This document shows positions 1-10,995 of a stretch of DNA of 64,000 nucleotides, one piece after another. Under the pieces are notes generated by a model. It ran no database searches and had not been told where the DNA came from. It saw only the letters and a program-made list of their open reading frames with translations. Position 1 is the first letter of the stretch; the number at the start of each line of letters is the position of its first letter. A program made the translations under genes and the position numbers. The DNA comes from Rhynchopus euleeides (lineage: Eukaryota > Euglenozoa > Diplonemea > Diplonemida > Diplonemidae): contig OY723302.1 in the NCBI GenBank assembly GCA_963210315.1, forward strand, positions 806,001-870,000, given 5' to 3'.

Positions 1-840
1 AAAAGACTCCCGCTAGGGGGAGTCAGACTCCCGCTAGCGGGAGTTGGACTCCCCCTAGTTGAGACTCCCGAAAAGGGTTACCCTACCTTTCAATTGGGCA
101 ATTCGAGGGGAACGCATCCCAAAAAAATGAAAAATAGGGGGGTACGCCCCCTCCTCTGACAGGCCTCCCAAAAATATAAACCACCCCTGGTCAGCTCTGG
201 AGCGGGCGCGCTTCGCGCGCCCGCTGACGTCACCCTGGCAGGTATCCGGGCCTCCTGCGTGACGCTGCAGTGCCACACCACACTCTCAGCCCGACTTCCC
301 GATTTATTTCCAGATTCTTTTACTTGCCAGTCTCGCATTGAATGAGTTCCCTCCCGGTTCCTCCGTCAGAGATCAGTGCTCGGACCCAGCCTCGGGTGCC
401 GGAGGATGGATCAAAAAATGCGTTTCAGGACCATGCCACAATCCCGTGCACGCAATGACTTGTTTGCAACAGTTACATGCCATAGGGGGGGTCTGGGGGG
501 CGGAGCCCCCCAGCCGCCGGAGGCCACGGTAGTGAACATCTGTTCCTTGCAGCTCGCCAATGCATCACCGCATCCCGACACGCGAGGTACTCTTCCAGCG
601 ATGCGTCGGGCTGAGACCTACTCTTCGAAGTGAAATTCTTGACATACAGGGACAGCGTCTCCTTGGGGATACCAGCATCAGCCCTACCAAGCGACCAGGA
701 CCCCTCAAAAATTGGCCAGAAAAAATCGGAGAAAAAAAAAGGCCAATTTTCAAGGCCAATCCAAGATTGGCCTTCCATTTCAAAAAAAATAAAAAAGCCC
801 AGTCCAGAATTGCCCTAATTGCCCATTTTTTGGCCGCTGA
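1..840. other. Intergenic DNA with palindromic left edge and one hairpin repeat copy
   Basis: No convincing coding region. The first 70 bases are built of alternating GACTCCCGCTAG and CTAGCGGGAGT blocks that can fold back on each other. A GC-rich palindrome follows near 205-225 (GCGGGCGCGCTTCGCGCGCCCGC). One copy of the dispersed GGGGGGCGGAGCCCCCC hairpin repeat lies at 481-545. The sequence just before it (about 365-400, containing GATCAGTGCTCGGACCCAGC) also precedes the inverted copy near 43.4 kb, so the repeat family may be longer than its conserved core. Confidence 0.6.
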
Positions 841-1739
841 CCCCCCCCCCCGTGTTTAAGTCCCCTATCCAAACGTCAAAATCGGGGCCAAGGGGACTTA
901 CACACATCGGAGGGGACTTAAACACGCCTGCCACCTGTTTCCTGAGGGAACCGGGGAGAGGCCGTATTCTATCGATTCCGAGGCACATCTGGACAGATTC
1001 TGGGGACCTGAGTGTTGGGGCCTCAAACCCCTTTGCCTCTCACACTGCTTCAGGGCCACCCTACTCTGCCAAGCACTGCCCATAACCACTGACTTGGGGT
1101 GGTCAGGCTGCCAAAGCTGCAGGGCAAGCAACCCAAGGGGGCCTGAAGCGCAAGAGATGTCGTGCCTCAGGGGTTGATGCTAGCCCTGGGAGGTGTCAAG
1201 CTTTCCGCTAGATGTCCCATGGAAGATGGCATGTCCCCTGGGCCAACCGACGTTCTCCCCTGGGAGACGGGACACACGGCGGGTGCTCAGGCGGGGCCAG
1301 CTGGGGGTGGCAGTATGGGTGGCGTAGGAATCCGAGGGCGCTGAGCACTGGCACACTGCGGTCCTCGCCACTGCTAGCTGCCCCGCTGTGCCGCAGAATT
1401 GATTCCCGACTCCAGTGCGACAAGAGGGGCTGGCGCACGACCTGCATCGCACACAGCGAGGCTGTAGATGAGGACGAGCGACGTGACCCGGACTGCCCCC
1501 TGCGGGGCAGTCCGGGCCACGTGCGGGTATCCGAAGCCCCCAGGCTCCCTCCCTGGCCTCCACACGTGCCTCACATCCTGGTGGTCCGCCAACGGACACC
1601 TGGAAAAATCGAGGAAAAATGCCCCCCAACCAAACTACTAGACCAGGGTGTTTAAGTCCCTTCGGGAAAATTGGCCGCCGAGGGGACTTAAACACATCAT
1701 ATGGATAGGGGACTTAAACACGGGGGGGGGGGGGGGGGG
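841..1739. mobile_element. TIR element with snap-back ends (non-autonomous DNA transposon-like)
   Basis: Both ends carry the same inverted sequence: a C-run followed by GTGTTTAAGTCCCCTATCCA at 841-871, and its reverse complement followed by a G-run at about 1690-1739. Each end also has a second, inverted copy of GTGTTTAAGTCCC (left 912-925; right 1649-1661 and 1682-1695), so each terminus can form its own hairpin. No transposase-like frame is seen inside. The flanks are homopolymeric on the element side and no target duplication could be resolved. It could be a foldback-type or MITE-type element. Confidence 0.6.
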
Positions 1740-2084
1740 TAGGTAACAGAGAAAATGAATCACTTCCCACCAACGTGTGTCTGGGTGTGGAATAGTGTAT
1801 GTATTTCTCTTATTTTTGCCCGCGGTGGGGCCACCTATGTGCCTGCCTCTGCATGATGGCACGGATATCAGCGTGACCATTCCTTGCCTTGAGTGACGCC
1901 CCCGACATAACCTCCCTCCCTCCCTCGCGCGCGCTCTCTCTCTCTCTCATGGGATGATCAGCAGAAACCCCCCCCCCCTCGGAACTGACTCATACATCAT
2001 GATTCAGGACTCATACATCATGATTCAGTGCCGATTCCTCTTCTTTGATCAAACCCAGCTCCACCCATTTACTCTGCCTCAATG
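1740..2084. other. Intergenic spacer with CT microsatellite
   Basis: No gene is seen. The stretch holds a GC/CT microsatellite at about 1925-1949 (CGCGCGCGCTCTCTCTCTC) and a direct repeat of ACTCATACATCATGATTCAG at about 1987-2025. The last six bases, TCAATG at 2079-2084, are the left copy of the presumed target duplication of the element that follows. Confidence 0.5.
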
Positions 2085-2344
2085 CATACATAGGGCGTTA
2101 TTGCGTTATCGTTATTGTTATAACGCGTTATTCGCGTTATTTTTTTGACGTAGAAACGGGCAGCATCTAATTCTGTGTCAGACCAGAAAATCCGACCCCT
2201 ACCCCTCGGGGATGAATTTCTAGCACGTAATCACGTACTTGGGGGCTAACCTGTGGGTCGCAAAATTATTTTTGAATTTTGAATCCCAATGGAGGATTCT
2301 TCATATTCCTGGATTTCCCGAATTTCCTGGATTTCCCCCGGCCC

Positions 2345-2640
2345 CTTAGGCGGTTTCAGGGCGGACAGGGCGGACATGCCCGGACCCGGAAATCCGGGTG
2401 TCCGGATGTCCGGGTCCAATTTTGACCCCCCCCCCCCCCCCCCGGACATTTCCCGAATTTCCCGCCCGGACATGTCCGGGCGGACATCCGGACATCCAGA
2501 AATGTCCGCCCCGGACAGGGCGGACATGTCCGGGCGGACATTTTCTGGTGTCCGGATGTCCGGGCGGACATGTCCGGACCCGGAAATTCGGGAAATCCAA
2601 TTTTGACCCCCCCCCCCCCGGACATGTCCGGCCAGGACCT
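2345..2640. repeat. CGGACAT minisatellite
   Basis: Dense irregular repeats of CGGACATGTCCGG, CGGACATCCGG and GGGCGGACA. They are interrupted by two C-runs, each preceded by AATTTTGACCCCC. Many units are self-complementary, so the block is rich in short palindromes. The open frames here on both strands follow from the repeat and have no protein character. Confidence 0.75.
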
Positions 2641-2724
2641 CAATAGTTTGATTTTTGGTCCAGAAAATAGTTTGAAAATTTTTGAAATCTGGGTGCCCAA
2701 AAAAAAAATTCCTAAGACCGGCGA

Positions 2725-3130
2725 TTTCTAGGGGGACCCTTTCGAATTTTTTTTTGGGGAAGGGTAAATTGAACGTTTTTGGCCAAATGAAGCCACTGCG
2801 ACCATTCCCGGGCCTCGGAAATCAGATTTTTGCCCCTCAAATGCGGTGCCGGTCCGGACAAAAAACCGAAAAAATCGTGAAAAATGGCCCATTTTCCCCA
2901 GCCAAAAATGGGCCAAAAATGCCCCCCGGACACCCCCAGAGACATGTCCTAATCCGGGGTGCCAGTAGGGGGGACCTTTCGAATTTTTTTTCGAGGAGAG
3001 GTCAATTGAACGTTTTTGGACATCTGAGGCCACTGCGACCATTCCCAGGCCTCGGAAATGAGATTTTTGGCCCTCAAATGGGGTACCGGTCCCCACGAAA
3101 TTCCGAAAAAATCATGAAAATCGAAAGGTC
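2725..3130. repeat. Two-copy tandem duplication, about 238-bp period
   Basis: Two diverged copies begin at GGGGGACC(C)TTTCGAATTTTT (about 2730 and 2968). They continue through AATTGAACGTTTTTGG, CCACTGCGACCATTCCC and CCTCGGAAAT in the same order. The GGGGGACCTTTTCGA / CGAAAAGG motif recurs at about 3655, 4612-4645 and 11047-11070, so it belongs to a family spread through several elements of the left end. Confidence 0.65.
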
Positions 3131-3799
3131 CCACGCACCAAATTCTGCCCAAAAATCGTCAAAAATGGACATGTCATACGCAGCAAGGGGGCAAACCACT
3201 CCCCAATGCTCAATGATTCCACGGCAAGCCAGATTTTCTGATCAATTGGTTTGTTTGAGCATGTTCCTGGCCCTTGTTTGGAAAGTAGATGACCCCTGGC
3301 TGGAGAGGACGGTTGTGCTCGACCGGACGGAGAGAGAACCTTCTCCATAACCACCTCCACTCCACAATGCCACAAGTGGCAGGAAGGCCGGGTGTTACAG
3401 GCCTCAACCAGGGTTCCAAGGCTCTCCACTTCCTGGCTGCGTCAGGGATCACCGGGTACAGCGAGCAGGATTCCCTGTCGTGACACCCCAGCATGTACCA
3501 CCGGAAGAACCCGAAACAGCAGCCCCCCTCATGGGGGTTGCAAGAGGCACGGAAATCGTTCAAATCGGACCAAGTCCGAAAATTCGGCACTTTCTTGGGT
3601 ACAAATTGCGGTCCGAAATTTTCCGATTTTTTGAAAAAAGGCTAATTCTGTAAGGGGGACCTTTTCGATTTTTTTTTCGGGCACTTTTTCCACAAGGAAA
3701 TGTCCGCCCTGTCCGCTACTGTCCACTACCGATTTCAAGGATCCTCCAATAACGCGTTATCGAAACGTTATTTTGAGATTTCTGCGCGTTATCGGATGA

Positions 3800-4270
3800 G
3801 TTCGGGCAACAAAGTCGCGTTACCGGGTGAAGAAAAACCCAGAAAATCCCCTGGGATTTTTCCCCCCCATAATAACGCACGGAGATAGCGATTTTTGTGC
3901 ATTTTTTGAGAAAAATCGTCTTTTTTGCCCTTCCCAAGGGAATTTAGGTGGAATCACCATATTTTTTCGTGTATTCGTGCGGTATCAGCCCTTTTTCGGG
4001 CAACAAAGTGGTGGTAACTGGTGAAGAACACCCCAAATTATCCCTGGGGATTATTTGGGGGCATAATAACGCACCTACATGGCGATTTTCGTCCAAACAA
4101 GCCGTTTTTTTGGCCCTTCCAAGGCTGTGGAAACCCGTTATTTTTGGTGTGTTCGTAATATTACCATCTCTTTGGGAAACGAATGAGGAGTGTCTGCTGA
4201 AGAGCACCCCACAGTACTCTCCTGGGAGGTGTGCCTCCAAATAACGCACCGACATGGCGAGTTACACACA
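3800..4270. repeat. Degenerate tandem repeat, three copies of about 175-190 bp
   Basis: Three copies share the order GGGCAACAAAGT (or similar), GGTGAAGAACACCCC, a run ending CCTGGG, then AATAACGCACNNNNATGGCGA. The GTGAAGA-type landmarks lie at about 3828, 4020 and 4196. The copies are clearly diverged from each other. They sit inside the 2085-5114 element and use the same AACGC-type vocabulary as its ends. Confidence 0.55.
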
Positions 4271-4687
4271 CACACTGACAAACCCACTTGCCTGGTGAAG
4301 GTGTGTGGATCACGGTTGGCTGAGCTGATGGATAGTTTCCGCGCGAAGGTCGTGTGCGTAAAAAATTCCCGTCGATGCCGTATTTCAACATTTTCACACA
4401 CAACAAGAACCTTGTTATGCTGAACAAGATAGTTGACAGCGCTTTCGGTGGCAAAACACAATCTACCTTGCCTTGTTGCTCAAACTGTGCGCACAGGGCC
4501 CGGATCCGAATTTTTGGCCAAATCTGGCTCTCTGGGTGCGCATGTGTCCCAAAAATGTGTTTCCGGACACAGTAGTGATGGTGTGCTAAAATTTCGAGCA
4601 CAGCACAGAACAAAACGGGGCACTGGGATACCCTCCCGAAAAAAAATCGAAAAGGGATCCCCTGCCGAACTCACCCAGAAATACCAA

Positions 4688-5107
4688 TAATAACGCGTTA
4701 TAACGCGTTATTTCCGTTATAACGCGTTATACCACGTTATAACGCGTTATAACGGAAATAACGCGATATAACGCGTTATAACGTGGTATAACGCGCCCAA
4801 ATAACGCGTTATTTGACGAATAACGTTATCGGTATCGTTATTTTCGTTAATAACGTTACCGATACCGTTATGAATGATATAACTTCGGATAACGTTATCG
4901 CTAACGTTATTAACGTTCCTAACGTTATAGATAACGTTAGTAACGTTACTAACGTTTTCAATAACGTCATAACAACCGATAACGCGATAAAAAATGCGTT
5001 ATTATTTTTCGATAACAAAAATAACGCGTTACGAGGCGTTATTTTCGTTAATGTTATTCCGCCCAAAATAACGCGTTATAACAATAACGCTAACGCAATA
5101 ACGCCCC
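4688..5107. repeat. AACGCGTTAT palindrome field
   Basis: About 420 bases of TAACGCGTTATA, AATAACGTTA and related units in both orientations. The 4690-4800 part is nearly pure AACGCGTTAT palindromes with GGAAATAACG spacers. Towards 5107 it grades into the right TIR of the enclosing element. The left TIR (2095-2145) and a short patch at 3748-3775 use the same words. Such DNA should extrude cruciforms and clone poorly. Confidence 0.75.
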
Positions 5108-5114
5108 ATGTATG

Positions 5115-5419
5115 TCAATGGTGCTGCAGATGCCTTGAGTGGAAACTTAACAAACCCCACACATCCACACATCTGTTTTTTTTTTTGCTGCGGGTTCTCT
5201 GCTGCACTGCACGAGACCGGGTGTGTGGGGGGGGAAGAGAGGGAGAGGGAGAGAGAGAGAGAGACGGTTTAGTTAGTGGGGATCCTCGGCTCAGGATTAG
5301 GGCATTCTTTTTCAGCTGACCCTTCTTCTTCTTCTTCTTCTTCCTCCTCCTCCCCCCAGCCCCCACATCCCCACACCCTTCTCCCTCTCCATGCGAGCTG
5401 AAAGGGAGGGGGGGGGTTA
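5115..5419. other. Spacer with GA and CTT microsatellites
   Basis: No gene is seen. It contains a GAGAGA tract at about 5236-5264, a CTTCTTCTT tract at about 5322-5350, and poly-G runs just before the TA that flanks the next element (5418-5419). TCAATG at 5115-5120 is the right target-duplication copy of the preceding element. Confidence 0.5.
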
Positions 5420-6567
5420 GGGGGGGTCAAATGCCACCCTTTTACGTGGACAAACACGATTTTTCAAAAAACCGGCGCAGAGGCCCCAAAGCCCCCGTAA
5501 ACCCTCCAAACCCCCCCAGATCGGTCCGGAAACCCATCGAACCCCACTTTTCCACCATTCCGGGCACCTCAGGTGCCCGAATTGGGGTACCTAAATTTTG
5601 TGCCACCGTTTGGTACCGGACAGTGCCACTGTGTGGGAGGTTGGAAAAGAAAATGCCCCAACACACCACATCTGAGGGTTGCAATGCATGTTGCTTGCCA
5701 ACCACGTCATCCGGTGGGTGTCAGGCGCTATGTAGGTGGCATTAGCCAGGTCTTCGATGAGTTCTGGCTTGTATATGTACCTCCCTGCCACCATGCACCG
5801 GGAGGCTGCCTGTAGGTACGGAACAAGTCCAGATGGTCGTGTGATTCCTGTGCAGCAGTGCTCCACAACCGGGATGTGTTGACAACGACTGTTGCAACAC
5901 GAGCTGTACATTCCGGGAACACATGAAGTGCGCTGTCGTGGTACCCATTGTGCCAGAATTGGTAGTTGCTGCGGTCTACTTTGCCTGGCCCAAGAGCACT
6001 GGTACTGAACGGTGCAATATGCGTGGCGAGGTGAATGCAACGGAAGGGCGCAAAGTCAATACAGCTCTCGGATGGCGGGTGGTGGTGCCACTAGTGTGTG
6101 ACGTTCACTCGAGGATACAACGCATCACAATGAATCAGCAACCGTGGACCGAGTACAATACGCTCTCTGTGGCTGGTGTGGGGGACAAAGGCAGTGCCTG
6201 TGCCGCAGGCAGGGAGGTACATATACAAGCCAGAACACATCGAAGACCTGGCTCATGCCACCTACATAGCGCCTGACACCCACCGGATGACGTGGTTGGC
6301 AAGCAACATGCATTGCAACCCTCAGATGTGGTGTGTTGGGGCATTTTCTTTTCCAACCTCCCACACAGTGGCACTGTCCGGTACCAAACGGTGGCACAAA
6401 ATTTAGGTACCCCAATTCGGGCACCTGAGGTGCCCGGAATGGTGGAAAAGTGGGGTTCGATGGGTTTCCGGACCGATCTGGGGGGGTTTGGAGGGTTTAC
6501 GGGGGCTTTGGGGCCTCTGCGCCGGTTTTTTGAAAAATCGTGTTTGTCACCCCCATTTGACCCCCCC
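5420..6567. mobile_element. Long-TIR element (about 360-bp arms) with TA flanks
   Basis: The left arm, 5420-5789, is repeated inverted at 6209-6567 with few mismatches apart from a short block just inside the tip. The tips are GGGGGGGTCAAATG and its complement. TA precedes the left tip (5418-5419) and follows the right tip (6568-6569), which suggests a TA target duplication as in Tc1/mariner-type insertions. The roughly 420-bp centre (5790-6208) has short frames on the minus strand but no recognisable transposase. The long arms would fold into an extended hairpin. Confidence 0.7.
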
Positions 6568-6569
6568 TA

Positions 6570-6823
6570 GGGGGGGGGGTGGGGAGGGGAGCACAAAGCA
6601 GCCTGCACTTCAACGCATCCCGCCCTTTTTGGCCCCACCTATCATGACGACAACGAAGAGGGGGGGGGTGGTGGGAGGGGGGGTGGGTGATCGACAGTGT
6701 TTCAGGGTTCAGTGAGCCAAGCTGGGGTAGGGAGGGAGGGGGGGGGGTGTGTGTTTGGATGGATGGGTGTCTCCCTCCCCCCAATCGTCTAGACAACAGA
6801 AAATCGCGAAAGGGGGGGGGGGG
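6570..6823. other. G-rich spacer
   Basis: No gene is seen. Several G-runs of 8-12 bases (about 6657-6690, 6730-6747, 6811-6823) make this a candidate for G-quadruplex formation. The last G-run abuts the left TIR of the telomere-repeat element. Confidence 0.5.
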
Positions 6824-6879
6824 CAGGCCTCTGGCTAATTCTGGGGCCGGACTTAACGTTGGGCCGGAGGGGGGGGGGG

Positions 6880-9750
6880 GGCCCTACCCTACCCTACCCT
6901 ACCCTACAGCACGTCGGGGGTACCCATAACCCGACCCAACACGACCCTACCCAACCCAGGGGTCAGGGCCAGGGTTGATCCTAGACCCAACCCAACCCAA
7001 GGGTTAGGGTCAGGGTTGACCCCAGACCCTACCCAACCCTAGGGTAAGGGTCAGGGTTGACCCTAGACCCTACCCAACCCTAGGGTTAGGGTTAGGGTTA
7101 ACCCTTGACCCAACCCTAGGGATAGGGTTAGGGTTGACCCTAGACCCTACCCTAACCCTAGGGTTAGGGTCAGGGTTAACCCTAGACCCTACCCTAACCC
7201 TAGGGTTAGGGTTAGGGTTAACCCTTGACCCAACCCTAGGGTTAGGGTTAGGGTTAACCCTAGACCCTACCCAACCCTAGGGTTAGGGTTAGGGTAAACC
7301 CTTGACCCAACCCTAGGGTTAGGGTCAGGGTTGACCCCAGACCCTACCCAACCCTAGGGTTAGGGTTAGGGTTAACCCTTGACCCAACCCTAGGGATAGG
7401 GTTAGGGTTGACCCTAGACCCTACCCTAACCCTAGGGTTAGGGTCAGGGTTAACCCTAGACCCTACCCTAACCCTAGGGTTAGGGTTAGGGTTAACCCTT
7501 GACCCAACCCTAGGGTTAGGGTTAGGGTTAACCCTAGACCCTACCCAACCCTCGGGTTAGGGTCAGGGTTGACCCTAGACCCTACCCAACCCTAGGGTTA
7601 GGGTTAGGGTAAACCCTTGACCCAACCCTAGGGTTAGGGTCAGGGTTGACCCCAGACCCTACCCAACCCTAGGGTTAGGGTTAGGGTTAACCCTTGACCC
7701 AACCCTAGGGTTAGGGTTAGGGTTGACCCTAGACCCTACCCTAACCCTAGGGTTAGGGTCAGGGTTAACCCTAGACCCTACCCTAACCCTAGGGTTAGGG
7801 TTAGGGTTAACCCTTGACCCAACCCTAGGGTTAGGGTCAGGGTTGACCCCAGACCCTACCCAACCCTAGGGTAAGGGTCAGGGTTGACCCTAGACCCTAC
7901 CCAACCCTAGGGTTAGGGTTAGGGTTAACCCTTGACCCAACCCTAGGGATAGGGTTAGGGTTGACCCTAGACCCTACCCTAACCCTAGGGTTAGGGTCAG
8001 GGTTAACCCTAGACCCTACCCTAACCCTAGGGTTAGGGTTAGGGTTAACCCTTGACCCAACCCTAGGGTTAGGGTTAGGGTTAACCCTAGACCCTACCCA
8101 ACCCTCGGGTTAGGGTCAGGGTTGACCCTAGACCCTACCCAACCCTAGGGTTAGGGTTAGGGTAAACCCTTGACCCAACCCTAGGGTTAGGGTCAGGGTT
8201 GACCCCAGACCCTACCCAACCCTAGGGTTAGGGTTAGGGTTAACCCTTGACCCAACCCTAGGGTTAGGGTTAGGGTTGACCCTAGACCCTACCCTAACCC
8301 TAGGGTTAGGGTCAGGGTTAACCCTAGACCCTACCCTAACCCTAGGGTTAGGGTTAGGGTTAACCCTTGACCCAACCCTAGGGTTAGGGTCAGGGTTGAC
8401 CCCAGACCCTACCCAACCCTAGGGTAAGGGTCAGGGTTGACCCTAGACCCTACCCAACCCTAGGGTTAGGGTTAGGGTTAACCCTTGACCCAACCCTAGG
8501 GATAGGGTTAGGGTTGACCCTAGACCCTACCCTAACCCTAGGGTTAGGGTCAGGGTTGACCCTAGACCCTACCCAACCCTAGGGTTAGGGTTAGGGTAAA
8601 CCCTTGACCCAACCCTAGGGTTAGGGTCAGGGTTGACCCCAGACCCTACCCAACCCTAGGGTTAGGGTTAGGGTTAACCCTTGACCCAACCCTAGGGTTA
8701 GGGTTAGGGTTGACCCTAGACCCTACCCTAACCCTAGGGTTAGGGTCAGGGTTAACCCTAGACCCTACCCTAACCCTAGGGTTAGGGTTAGGGTTAACCC
8801 TTGACCCAACCCTAGGGTTAGGGTCAGGGTTGACCCCAGACCCTACCCAACCCTAGGGTAAGGGTCAGGGTTGACCCTAGACCCTACCCAACCCTAGGGT
8901 TAGGGTTAGGGTTAACCCTTGACCCAACCCTAGGGATAGGGTTAGGGTTGACCCTAGACCCTACCCTAACCCTAGGGTTAGGGTCAGGGTTGACCCTAGA
9001 CCCTACCCAACCCTAGGGTTAGGGTTAGGGTAAACCCTTGACCCAACCCTAGGGTTAGGGTCAGGGTTGACCCCAGACCCTACCCAACCCTAGGGTTAGG
9101 GTTAGGGTTAACCCTTGACCCAACCCTAGGGTTAGGGTTAGGGTTGACCCTAGACCCTACCCTAACCCTAGGGTTAGGGTCAGGGTTAACCCTAGACCCT
9201 ACCCTAACCCTAGGGTTAGGGTTAGGGTTAACCCTTGACCCAACCCTAGGGTTAGGGTCAGGGTTGACCCCAGACCCTACCCAACCCTAGGGTAAGGGTC
9301 AGGGTTGACCCTAGACCCTACCCAACCCTAGGGTTAGGGTTAGGGTTAACCCTTGACCCAACCCTAGGGATAGGGTTAGGGTTGACCCTAGACCCTACCC
9401 TAACCCTAGGGTTAGGGTCAGGGTTAACCCTAGACCCTACCCTAACCCTAGGGTTAGGGTTAGGGTTAACCCTTGACCCAACCCTAGGGATAGGGTTAGG
9501 GTTGACCCTAGACCCTACCCTAACCCTAGGGTTAGGGTCAGGGTTAACCCTTGACCCAACCCTAGGGTTAGGGTCAGGGTTGACCCCAGACCCTACCCAA
9601 CCCTAGGGTTAGGGTTAGGGTTAACCCTAGACCCTACCCAACCCTCGGGTTAGGGTCAGGGTTGACCCTAGACCCTACCCAACCCTAGGGTTAGGGTTAA
9701 CCCTTGACCCAACCCTAGGGTTAGGGTCAGGGTTGACCCTAGACCCTACC
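6880..9750. repeat. Telomere-like palindromic array, block 1 (higher-order repeats)
   Basis: The block consists of TTAGGG/CCCTAA variants (GGGTTAGGGTCAGGG, CCCTAGACCCTACCC and so on) in constantly alternating orientation, with CCCTAGGG and GGGTTAACCC as palindrome centres. It is not a one-strand telomere tract. The rare variant GGGATAGGG marks a higher-order structure: it occurs at 7121, 7395, 7948, 8501, 8935, 9369 and 9489, giving spacings of 274, 553, 553, 434, 434 and 120. The 434-bp unit is the 553-bp unit lacking a 119-bp segment. Confidence 0.85.
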
Positions 9751-10995
9751 CTAGGGTTAGGGTAGGGTATAGGGTTAATCCCAACCCTGATCCGAGGGTT
9801 GGGTCGGGTCTAGGGTTCACCCTGACCCAAACCCGAACCCTAGGGTAGGGTTGGGTCTAGGGTGAACCCTAACCCTAGGGTCGGGCAGGGTCTTGGGTTA
9901 ACCCCCAACCCTAACCCTCGGGTTGGGTAGGGTATAGGGTTAACCCTAACCCTAGGGTTGGGTTGTGTATAGGGTTAACCCTAACCCTAACCCTAGGGTA
10001 GGGTTGGGTCTTGGGTTAACCCTAACCCTAGGGTTGGGTTGGGTATAGGGTTAACCCTAACCCTAGGGTGAGGGTAGGGTATAGGGTTAACCCCAACCCT
10101 AACCCTAGGGTTGGGTAGGGTATAGGGTTAACCCTAACCCTAGGGTAGGGTTGGGTCTTGGGTTAACCCTAACCCTAACCCTAGGGTAGGGTTGGGTATA
10201 GGGTTAACCCTAACCCTAACCCTAGGGTTGGGTGGGGTATAGGGTTAACCCTAACCCTTGGGTTGGGTTGGGTCTAGGGTTAACCCTGACCCTAACCCTA
10301 GGGTTGGGTAGGGTGTAGGGTTAACCCTAACCCTAGGGTCGGGTTGGGTTAACCCTAACCCTAGGGTTGGGTTGGGTTAACCCTAACCCTAGGGTTGGGT
10401 TGGGTATAGGGTTAACCCTAACCCTAGGGTTGGGTAGGGTATAGGGTTAACCCCAACCCTAACCCTAGGGTTGGGTTGGGTCTAGGGTTAACCCGAACCC
10501 TAACCCTAGGGTTGGGTTGGGTCTAGGGTTAACCCTAACCCTAACCCTAGTGTAGGGTTGGGTTGGGTATAGGGTTAACCCTGACCCTAACCCTAGGGTT
10601 GGGTAGGGTGTAGGGTTAACCCTAACCCTAGGGTAGGGTTGGGTCTAGGGTTAACCCTGACCCTAACCCTAGGGTAGGGTCTAGGGTTAACCCCAACCCT
10701 AACCCTAGGGTTGGGTAGGGTGTAGGGTTAACCATCACCCTAACCCTAGGGTTGGGTAGGGTATAGGGTTAACCCTGACCCTAACCCTAGGGTAGGGTCT
10801 AGGGTTAACCCCAACCCCAACCCTAGGGTTGGGTAGGGTGTAGGGTTAACCCTCACCCTAACCCTAGGGTTGGGTAGGGTATAGGGTTAACCCTAACCCC
10901 AGGGTAGGGTCTAGGGTTAACCCTAACCCTAGGGTGAGGGTAGGGTCTGGAGTTAACCCCAACCCCAACCCTAGGGTTGGGTAGGGTCTAGGGTC
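9750..10995. repeat. Telomere-like palindromic array, block 2
   Basis: This uses the same vocabulary as block 1 in a different arrangement. Units of about 40-60 bases contain GGGTATAGGGTTAACCC, CCCTAACCCTAGGG and TTGGGTAGGGT or TTGGGTTGGGT. TTAACCC centres alternate with CCCTAGGG centres. Variants are less regular than in block 1 and no long higher-order period was found by eye. Confidence 0.8.

Larger units (their letters stand above)
2085..5114. mobile_element. 3.0-kb TIR element filled with minisatellites
   Basis: The left end (2085-2131) and the reverse complement of the right end (5068-5114) match over about 47 bp with two differences. They begin CATACATRGGGCGTTATTGC and continue into TTATAACGCGTTATT. 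The six bases outside each end are identical (TCAATG at 2079-2084 and 5115-5120), as expected for a target-site duplication. No transposase was recognised. The interior is almost entirely repetitive: CGGACATGTCC-type minisatellite, a 238-bp tandem duplication, a three-copy degenerate repeat of about 180 bp, and an AACGCGTTAT palindrome field. This is best read as a non-autonomous DNA transposon that accumulated satellites; superfamily unassigned. Confidence 0.65.

Noticed and set aside
618..650. GTGAAATTCTTG word resembling a conserved small-subunit rRNA segment
   Set aside because: Neither side continues as rRNA; chance match.
9382..9606. Open frame LTLGLGSGLTLDPT-type repeat
   Set aside because: Pure translation of the telomere-like array.
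6880..10995. A true chromosome end
   Set aside because: Polarity alternates, the array is internal and unique sequence lies on both sides.
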